A stretch of DNA of 64,000 nt from Moraxella oblonga NBRC 102422 (GTDB lineage: Bacteria; Pseudomonadota; Gammaproteobacteria; Pseudomonadales; Moraxellaceae), in the NCBI RefSeq assembly GCF_001598275.1, contig NZ_BCYQ01000013.1, forward strand, positions 1-64,000. Reading direction: 5' to 3'. How positions within the stretch are numbered: position 1 is the first letter of the stretch; each line of letters starts with the position of its first letter. Shown here piece by piece: positions 58,297-64,000 of the stretch. Below the pieces are notes generated by a model that was given only the letters and a program-made list of their open reading frames with translations, was not told the origin of the DNA and searched no databases. The position numbers and the translations under genes are program-made.

Positions 58297-59361
58297 ATGA
58301 CCGTCCAAACCTACACTCCCACCGCCAAGCCCGCCCCCAAAAAAGCCATTCAAGGTGAAAAGTTGCGTGGAGCGGATAAAGTTGCTCGTATTCCCATTAA
58401 GGTCATTCCCACCATTGACACCCCCAAAAAACCCGATTGGATTCGTGTCAAACTCTCAAGCCCAGCCGAAGTCGAACGCATTAAAGGCACACTGCGACAA
58501 CAAAAGCTCTACACCGTCTGCGAAGAAGCCGCCTGCCCCAACCTGCCCCAATGCTTTGGCGATGGCACGGCAACCTTTATGATTATGGGCGATATTTGTA
58601 CTCGCCGTTGTCCGTTTTGTGAAGTGGCTCACGGCAGACCCAATCCGCTTGATGTAGATGAGCCACGCCACACTGCCGAGACCATTTTGGGGCTTGGGCT
58701 AAAATATGCCGTCATCACAAGTGTTGATAGAGACGATTTAAAGGACGGTGGTGCTTCACACTTTGCCGAAGTCATTAACGAAAGTCGCAAACTGTCGCCA
58801 AATTGCTTGATTGAAATTCTAGTCCCTGATTTTCGTGGGCGTGAGCAAATCGCCCTTGATGTCTTAACCAAAACCGCCCCAGATGTCTTTAATCACAACA
58901 TTGAAACCGTGCCACGCCTGTATAAGGCGTTTCGCCCTGGTTCTGACTATGAGCATTCTTTAAAATTATTAAAAGAATACAAAGCACGCCGTCCAGACAT
59001 TGCCACCAAATGCGGATTTATGGTGGGGCTTGGCGAAACCGAAGAAGAAGTTTATGCCCTGCTGGACGACCTAAAAGCCCACGATGTGGATATCATCACC
59101 ATTGGGCAATACCTTGCCCCCAGCAAATCACACGCCCCAGTAGAACGCTATGTTCACCCTGATGAGTTTGCCAGATATACTGAATACGGCAAAAAATTGG
59201 GCTTTTTTAACATTTGGGCAAATCCAATGGTGCGTTCAAGCTACTTTGCCGACCGCCAATATTATGGCGAAGACTGCCCACCGCCTGTGCGTTCGGCGAA
59301 GGCTTTGGCAGAAGAGAAATTGGCGAAGGCGGAAAAAGGCGAGAAGGTTGGGTGTTTTTAA
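58297..59361 (+). CDS. lipA: Lipoyl synthase
   Basis: A 354-residue radical SAM enzyme. The auxiliary-cluster motif is [12 protein letters not shown] (about 70-81) and the radical SAM motif is CTRRCPFC (about 97-104). The C-terminal RSSY serine ([14 protein letters not shown]) that ligates the auxiliary cluster is intact. It inserts sulphur into octanoyl-GcvH and E2 subunits. An extra N-terminal stretch of about 35 residues is Lys/Pro-rich. Confidence 0.97.
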   Translation: MTVQTYTPTAKPAPKKAIQGEKLRGADKVARIPIKVIPTIDTPKKPDWIRVKLSSPAEVERIKGTLRQQKLYTVCEEAACPNLPQCFGDGTATFMIMGDICTRRCPFCEVAHGRPNPLDVDEPRHTAETILGLGLKYAVITSVDRDDLKDGGASHFAEVINESRKLSPNCLIEILVPDFRGREQIALDVLTKTAPDVFNHNIETVPRLYKAFRPGSDYEHSLKLLKEYKARRPDIATKCGFMVGLGETEEEVYALLDDLKAHDVDIITIGQYLAPSKSHAPVERYVHPDEFARYTEYGKKLGFFNIWANPMVRSSYFADRQYYGEDCPPPVRSAKALAEEKLAKAEKGEKVGCF

Positions 59362-59434
59362 GTGGTAATACTTGATTTTATGCGTCTAAGTATTTAGCTT
59401 GATTTTTAAATATAGCCAATTGCTGGAGATGATT

Positions 59435-60067
59435 ATGAAACAAATGCAAAAGTTAACAATCCATTTAAAGACAATGGATTATGATTCTTTTTATCAAAAA
59501 TTAACCAACCAATCCGTAAATGGCTGGCAACATAATGTGGAAAGAGAACAACAATTGTCAGAAACAGATATGAAGTGGATTATTTATACTGCCAACATAA
59601 AAGATTTGCCTAAGTCTAATCTTTGTTTGCATAAAGATAATAGCACAACAATTGATGTGCCAAATATTGTACCACTTGAAATTTCTCAATTAAGTGTTGA
59701 TGAATATAATGCTATTTTGCATAATTTTGTAGAGTGCATTTTAAAGCCAATACAGGTTGATGATAATTTTACTTTTGAATTGTCAAAAAATGAACTATTC
59801 TTATCTGATATGTTAGATGAGAATTCCGTTAATAAATTTAAAAGTTTTTCAAGACTTGCAAATAAATCAACTGGTTTCTCTGACCCTAGAGATGAAGAGC
59901 GTTGGTTTGATTTTGTATTAAGTTCATTTAATAAAAATTTGGATTTAGATTTATTGGTAGATTCATTGGTTAACGATGGTTGGACTGCCGATAACTCAGA
60001 AAGATTGGCAAGAGATTATGAATATGCCTCATCATTGTTGAAATATCAACAAGAGCGATATATATGA
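59435..60067 (+). CDS. Protein of unknown function coupled to a PIN-domain gene
   Basis: A 210-residue acidic, soluble, A+T-rich gene product beginning MKQMQKLTIHLKTMDYDSF. It contains GFSDPRDEERWFDFVLSSF near residue 150. No domain is recognised. GGAG precedes ATG 59435 (an upstream TTG frame is not used). Its last 4 nt overlap the start of the PIN gene (ATGA), so the two are translated together. As partner of a PIN nuclease it could be an antitoxin or target-recognition subunit (inference). Confidence 0.65.
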   Translation: MKQMQKLTIHLKTMDYDSFYQKLTNQSVNGWQHNVEREQQLSETDMKWIIYTANIKDLPKSNLCLHKDNSTTIDVPNIVPLEISQLSVDEYNAILHNFVECILKPIQVDDNFTFELSKNELFLSDMLDENSVNKFKSFSRLANKSTGFSDPRDEERWFDFVLSSFNKNLDLDLLVDSLVNDGWTADNSERLARDYEYASSLLKYQQERYI

Positions 60068-60762
60068 ATTTAGATAATTACCAAGACCAATTGGATTATG
60101 TTATTCAAACTAATGCTCCACTTTTATTTATAGACACTTGTGCTTATCTTGATGTATTGCGTATGGTACATCGTGATGATATGTCTTTTGATGATTTGGA
60201 TGCTTTGCACGATTTAGTAAAACTGATTGCAGAAAATAAATTGCTCTTTATCACATCAGAAATTGTGAGAGATGAATTTTTTAACAATCATAGTACAACT
60301 TTGGAAGAGCTAAATATAAAATTCAAAGCACATAAGCATTTCTATGAAAAGACGGTAAAGGTAATGACAAAGTTTTCTCCAAATACAACAAAATATACTC
60401 CTACTGTTAGTGGAGATTGGATTATTCTACTAGATGAATTTTGTCAAAAAAATATCAAAGATAATAGTATTATTTTTGATAAAACAGACAATGATAAGAC
60501 AAGAGCATTTGACCGTGTTTATGCTGTAAAAGCACCAGCCAAGCAAGGAAAAGATTCGCTAAAAGATTGTTTGATTTTTGAAACTTTGTTAAGAGTTGTA
60601 GGAGATTTAAGAAAATCAGGTTTCGATAAAAAAGTTTGTTTTATTTCATCCAATACAAAAGATTTTGGAAAAGTGCGTGATTGTTTTGTGCAAGACGATT
60701 TGGATGAATTGAATATTTTATTTGCCAATCAATTTTCTCACGCTAAGAGTCTTTTGATTTAA
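60064..60762 (+). CDS. PIN-domain protein (DUF4935-like nuclease)
   Basis: A 232-residue protein. PIN acidic residues are visible in LLFIDTCAYLDVLR (about 20-33), ITSEIVRDEFF, SLKDCLIFETLL and FISSNTKDFGKVRD, the standard order of a PIN active site. The central insert (about 90-150) is typical of the DUF4935 group. PIN domains are metal-dependent RNases, usually toxins. It is coupled to the gene before it. Both genes are A+T-richer than lipA, suggesting transfer. Confidence 0.78.
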   Translation: MNLDNYQDQLDYVIQTNAPLLFIDTCAYLDVLRMVHRDDMSFDDLDALHDLVKLIAENKLLFITSEIVRDEFFNNHSTTLEELNIKFKAHKHFYEKTVKVMTKFSPNTTKYTPTVSGDWIILLDEFCQKNIKDNSIIFDKTDNDKTRAFDRVYAVKAPAKQGKDSLKDCLIFETLLRVVGDLRKSGFDKKVCFISSNTKDFGKVRDCFVQDDLDELNILFANQFSHAKSLLI

Positions 60763-60915
60763 AGTGGAAAATTTAAAAGGCTTTATAAATATTTGCTACA
60801 AACAAGCAAAATTTTGTATAATACCAAAAAATAACACCTGTATGCCATTATGACTTCTAAACCCATTCTCTCCTCAAACAGCGTTTATCGCTTACATCAC
60901 ATTTTTTATTCATAA

Positions 60916-60952
60916 AAAAAACAACCATAGACGCTAATCTGTGGTTGTTTTT
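60916..60952 (-). terminator. Terminator after the distal opacity-like gene
   Basis: Stem AAAAACAACCATAGA / TCTGTGGTTGTTTTT. It is nearly the same sequence as the terminator 61622-61659, evidence that gene plus terminator were duplicated together. Confidence 0.85.
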
Positions 60953-60968
60953 GGTTTGTTGTTATAGA

Positions 60969-61508
60969 TTAGAACGCAAAATAAGCACCCACGCTCCATA
61001 GCTGTGCATCGGCATTTAGGTAGTTAAAGCCTGCTTCAACACCGACATTTTGGTTGGCTTTAAAGCCTACACCAACACCGCCTGCTACGCTAGTTTTGTC
61101 GGCAGTATGAGAGCTGTTCACTGTCAGACCCTTGCTATCCACCTCTGTATTTGCCATACCCAGTTTACCTTTTAGATAAACGGCAGTATTTGGCATATGA
61201 TAGCGATAAGTGCCGTACACCCCCATGGATTTGGCATCATATTCATGTCTTTCAGAACCAACATCAAACTGTTTGGTAGAAGTGGTGATATATTCTGCTT
61301 CTACACCAACAGTTTGGTCAAAATTGTAACCGCCATAAATACCATAAGCGGTGTTTTTTTTGTCAGCAATGTCAGCATCTAACAAACCCAATTTTGCACC
61401 AACATAAACTTGACCTGCACTAGATGAGCCATAACTGACCGCAGAATGTGCATTAATAGCAAAAAGGGGTACGCTTAGGGCGATAAGAGTTTTGTTTAGG
61501 ATGGTCAT
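60969..61508 (-). CDS. Opacity-like outer-membrane protein, copy 1
   Basis: A 179-residue eight-stranded barrel type protein. The signal peptide MTILNKTLIALSVPLFAINAHS is followed by VSYGSSSAGQVYVGAKLG, then the YGIYGGYNFDQTVGVEAEY repeat-like strand pair. It ends LWSVGAYFAF with the C-terminal Phe. Family members often mediate adhesion, but the role here is not shown. It is a tandem paralogue of 61685. ATG 61508 gives the best signal peptide. Confidence 0.85.
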   Translation of the reverse strand: MTILNKTLIALSVPLFAINAHSAVSYGSSSAGQVYVGAKLGLLDADIADKKNTAYGIYGGYNFDQTVGVEAEYITTSTKQFDVGSERHEYDAKSMGVYGTYRYHMPNTAVYLKGKLGMANTEVDSKGLTVNSSHTADKTSVAGGVGVGFKANQNVGVEAGFNYLNADAQLWSVGAYFAF

Positions 61509-61621
61509 AATCACTCCAAAATAGCCAAAATTGGGGTAGTTGTTTTAAAATAAAATCACCGACCCAAATATATCGCTCAATTCTATCAAAAAACGTGCTA
61601 AAAAGATAGATTTTTATCCAT

Positions 61622-61659
61622 AAAAAACAACCACAGACACCAATCTGCGGTTGTTTTTT
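61622..61659 (-). terminator. Terminator after the proximal opacity-like gene
   Basis: Stem AAAAAACAACCACAGA / TCTGCGGTTGTTTTTT (one G-U pair), a duplicate of the one at 60916-60952. Confidence 0.88.
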
Positions 61660-61684
61660 ATGATTTGTTTGGCTGTTTTGTGAA

Positions 61685-62242
61685 TTAGAACACAAAATGT
61701 GCACCCACACCCCAAACGTTGGCATCTTTATTTAGGTAGTTGTAACCTGCTTCAATACCAAAATTAGCGGTTGGTTTAAAGCCGATAGCTACACCGCCTG
61801 CAGCACTGGTTTTGTCCGCTTTTTCACTAAACAAAGCACCATTTTGGCTCACACCTTTATCTTCAACTTCGGTTTTTGCCACACCAAGCTTACCTTTGAC
61901 ATACAAAGGTGAGTTTGCAAAATGATAGTTATAAGTACCATAAGCACCGTAAGTTTTGGCTTTTAGTTCGTATTGAGCGTTACCAACGGTGTATTTGTCA
62001 CTATCAGCACCTTGATACTCCAATTCAACGCCAAAATTTTTGTCAAAATTATAACCACCATAGATACCATAAGCGGTCAAATCACCCTTATGTCCGTCAA
62101 TTTTATCAAGGTCAAATTGACCCACTTTAACACCCACATATGGACCAGCATCTGCTGAACCGTAGTTGACAGCAGCATTTGCACCAGTAGCCAGTAGAGC
62201 GGTAGCAGTTAGAGCGATAAGAGCTTTGTTTAAAGTTTTCAT
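61685..62242 (-). CDS. Opacity-like outer-membrane protein, copy 2
   Basis: A 185-residue paralogue of 60969 with signal peptide MKTLNKALIALTATALLATGANA, then VNYGSADAGPYVGVKVGQF and the same YGIYGGYNFDKNFGVELEY module. It ends VWGVGAHFVF. It has a better ribosome binding site (GGAGAAA) than copy 1. The loops between strands differ most between copies, as expected for surface-exposed parts. Confidence 0.88.
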   Translation of the reverse strand: MKTLNKALIALTATALLATGANAAVNYGSADAGPYVGVKVGQFDLDKIDGHKGDLTAYGIYGGYNFDKNFGVELEYQGADSDKYTVGNAQYELKAKTYGAYGTYNYHFANSPLYVKGKLGVAKTEVEDKGVSQNGALFSEKADKTSAAGGVAIGFKPTANFGIEAGYNYLNKDANVWGVGAHFVF

Positions 62243-62535
62243 GGTTTTTTCTCCAAAAGTGGTGCAAGCACCGTTGATTTTAAAATTTGCACCATTGGCA
62301 AAATTTTGTGTGCCAATCTGTGATGTGCTAATAGTAACAAAATATTTCTAAAAAAGTGTGCGTGTTTATGGTGTAAAATGTAATCTTTTGAAAAAAAATC
62401 TTAATTTGTGCCAAAAAACTTGGTGTTTTGAAAAGTTTTGTTACATTTATTGCAACAACGACCCTTTACCCAATCATTTTAACTTGTTAAAGTGGCTAAA
62501 ATTTGGGGTGTTCTGACATTTTTTTGGAAAATTTT
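62243..62535. other. Divergent promoter region between the opacity-like genes and gph
   Basis: About 290 nt with no gene. A short palindrome GGTGCAAGCACC (about 62262-62273) lies just upstream of the opacity-like ribosome binding site. No recognisable operator otherwise. Confidence 0.4.
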
Positions 62536-63189
62536 ATGAAAAAATCTTTGGTTATTTTTGATTTAGACGGCACACTTATTGATAGCGTGCCTGATTTGGC
62601 AGATGGCGTGGACGGTATGCTTGCCCATTTTGGCAAATCGCCTGCTGGCACAGAGCGTGTGCGTACTTGGGTGGGTAATGGCTCACTCAAACTGGTGGAG
62701 CGAGCGTTGATGTGGGCGGATTTGCCTTTGGATAACCTGCCTTATGCTCATGAGATTTTTTTGCAAAAATATGCCAACAGTCAAGGCAAAACAGCAGAAT
62801 ATCAAGGGGTCAGCATTGGTCTAAATCAGCTTATTCAAAACGGTTTTACACTTGCACTTTGCACCAACAAACCCACACAATTTTTGCCTGATATTTTAAA
62901 AAATATGGGTTGGGCGGACAAATTTGCTTGTGTGATTGGCGGTGATAGTTTGGCGGTCAAAAAACCTAACCCCGAACCACTTTTACATATTTGCAAGACG
63001 CTAGGCATAGATAAAAGTCAAGCGGTGATGGTTGGCGACTCTAAAAACGACATTTTGGCAGGGCGTGGAGCGGGCATGATGACGCTCGCTCTCACTTATG
63101 GCTACAACTATGGCGAGCCGATAGCGGATAGCGAGCCTGATGAGGTGTTTGAAAACTTTGGGGCATTGGTGGAGTTTGTTTTGGCTTAA
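62536..63189 (+). CDS. gph: Phosphoglycolate phosphatase, HAD family
   Basis: A 217-residue HAD hydrolase. Motif I is VIFDLDGTLIDS (about 6-17), motif II lies in LALCTNKPTQ, the motif III Lys in AVKKPNPEPL, and motif IV is MVGDSKNDILAGRGAG. The arrangement is that of Gph, which removes 2-phosphoglycolate. ATG 62536 has GGAAAA upstream; upstream codons from 62503 are not needed. It overlaps the convergent gene by 4 nt. Confidence 0.88.
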   Translation: MKKSLVIFDLDGTLIDSVPDLADGVDGMLAHFGKSPAGTERVRTWVGNGSLKLVERALMWADLPLDNLPYAHEIFLQKYANSQGKTAEYQGVSIGLNQLIQNGFTLALCTNKPTQFLPDILKNMGWADKFACVIGGDSLAVKKPNPEPLLHICKTLGIDKSQAVMVGDSKNDILAGRGAGMMTLALTYGYNYGEPIADSEPDEVFENFGALVEFVLA

Positions 63190-63665
63190 AACCTTCTCAC
63201 AAAACAAAACTCATCAAAGCCTTTGTTTTGCTTGCTAACAAAACAATGATAATGCGTTAAGTCAGGATTGTCATTCATGATTGTTAGGGTGCGATTGTGG
63301 CGATAATGCATGGTGGCTAGGGTGTCATTGAGTGTGCTTTTTATGTTCTCAATCACCAAATTGTAGTCATCATCGTACATCACCGAGCCATCTGGATGGG
63401 TTTTGTTGGTGATACGGTGCGTGATATGAATGGGCTTGCGAGCGTTGGGGGCTTTGGCAGGTTTTAGTACCATGTCCACCCCAACCCCAAAGGCATTGCC
63501 CGACTCGATACCGTCCAGCACCGTGCAGGTGGTTTTTTGGATAAGTTTGCCCGACTTGAAAGTGACACAAGGCAACTTCAACCCCGTCAAATCGGTCGAG
63601 CCTGCGTGGGCGGTTAGACTGATACCGATTAACACAAATAATGCAAATTGAGATAAATATTTCAT
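63186..63665 (-). CDS. Secreted protein of unknown function
   Basis: A 159-residue protein with signal peptide MKYLSQFALFVLIGISLTAHA. The mature part has Cys in KLPCVTF, TTCTVLD, HYHCFV and DEFCFV, allowing two disulphides. No family is recognised. It lies 22 nt downstream of comM and may be co-transcribed with it. Confidence 0.65.
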   Translation of the reverse strand: MKYLSQFALFVLIGISLTAHAGSTDLTGLKLPCVTFKSGKLIQKTTCTVLDGIESGNAFGVGVDMVLKPAKAPNARKPIHITHRITNKTHPDGSVMYDDDYNLVIENIKSTLNDTLATMHYRHNRTLTIMNDNPDLTHYHCFVSKQNKGFDEFCFVRRF

Positions 63666-63687
63666 ATTTTACCTTTGATATGATACC

Positions 63688-64000
63688 TTAACGATAACTC
63701 ACCGCCTCTGCCAAATGTGCCACTTCTACCTGCTCGGACATCGCCAAATCCGCAATGGTGCGAGCCACCCTAAGCAGACGATGATAACTACGAGCAGATA
63801 AGTTCAGTCGTGATTGGGCAGTGGCAAGAAACTGTTTTTGGGCAATGCCTAGCGGAATATATGTATCAATCTGACTGGGCGTTAGCTGACTGTTGGGCTT
63901 ACCTTGACGGTTCAAAGCGATGGCATAAGCCTTGATGACACGTTCACGCACAACGGCTGACGATTCGCCAAGAGGGGCATTTTGCAAATCATCTATGGGC
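63688..64000 (-). CDS. comM: ComM/YifB Mg-chelatase-like AAA ATPase, C-terminal end (5' part beyond the window)
   Basis: About 104 codons are visible, open to the right edge of the window (frame PIDDLQNAPLGESSAVVRERV). The C-terminal SRLNLSARSYHRLLRVARTIADL is the ComM helical signature. ComM is a helicase that drives branch migration during natural transformation, fitting a naturally competent Moraxella-like host. Walker motifs lie outside the window. The start is not visible. Confidence 0.88.
   Translation of the reverse strand, partial: PIDDLQNAPLGESSAVVRERVIKAYAIALNRQGKPNSQLTPSQIDTYIPLGIAQKQFLATAQSRLNLSARSYHRLLRVARTIADLAMSEQVEVAHLAEAVSYR

Noticed and set aside
60851-60916. Short frame MTSKPILSSNSVYRLHHIF before the opacity-like genes
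   Set aside because: Only 21 codons with no clear ribosome binding site. It may be a gene remnant, but I cannot assign it.

Overview
The window looks like chromosome from a Moraxella-type gammaproteobacterium (Moraxellaceae). It is A+T-rich and carries a type I-F CRISPR array. Its housekeeping genes read as gammaproteobacterial: EpmA, PdxB, AcnB, LolCD, NfuA, YcgL and a bifunctional NadM/Nudix protein. The genus is an inference from gene content; there is no rRNA in the window and no tRNA was recognised. No cas gene is present.

Region 1 (1-7083) is a very long CRISPR locus. There are 92 repeats of 28 nt (32-33 nt spacers) from the left edge to 5528, and 5 more at 6816-7083. Repeat polarity puts the leader, and probably cas genes, left of the window. 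The two parts are separated by about 1.25 kb of foreign DNA: the C-terminal end of a lost gene, a complete HI1419/HI1420-type toxin-antitoxin pair with its own promoter and palindromic operator, and an internally deleted tyrosine integrase. Both borders look like spacer-protospacer junctions. At the left, the coding sequence begins at the first spacer base after a repeat. At the right, integrase coding sequence runs into the next repeat, and exactly 32 nt before that repeat sits 5'-CC, the type I-F PAM. The simplest reading is that a mobile element recombined into the array through two spacers that targeted it, which would also have disarmed both guides.

Region 2 (7115-33849) is mostly ordinary chromosome: azlCD with a divergent Lrp regulator, epmA-pdxB, an AI-2E permease, a frameshifted membrane gene, yaiI-fic, purEK, a phosphoesterase, corC, serS, dps behind a Fur-like box, lolDC, metG, a NYN/LOTUS protein, an outer-membrane barrel and several unrecognised membrane proteins.

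Region 3 (33930-40933) is the glycine cleavage system on the minus strand (gcvT, gcvH, gcvP) behind a tandem glycine riboswitch. Two unrelated genes are interleaved. LipA (58297), NfuA (54202) and GcvH form a functional set: an Fe-S carrier, the lipoyl synthase and a lipoyl acceptor.

Region 4 (41063-49066 and on to 53087) holds rpsF-rpsR-rplI, a small cluster of tandem DUF1877/YfbM genes with a third degraded copy, transketolase, and the ccoNOQP cbb3 oxidase operon with ccoG nearby.

Region 5 (53137-64000) has nadM, nfuA, a small scar (outer-membrane gene remnant plus a MITE-like element), acnB, lipA, an unrecognised gene overlapping a PIN-domain gene (a candidate toxin-antitoxin or defence pair), two tandem opacity-like outer-membrane proteins with duplicated terminators, gph and the 3' end of comM.
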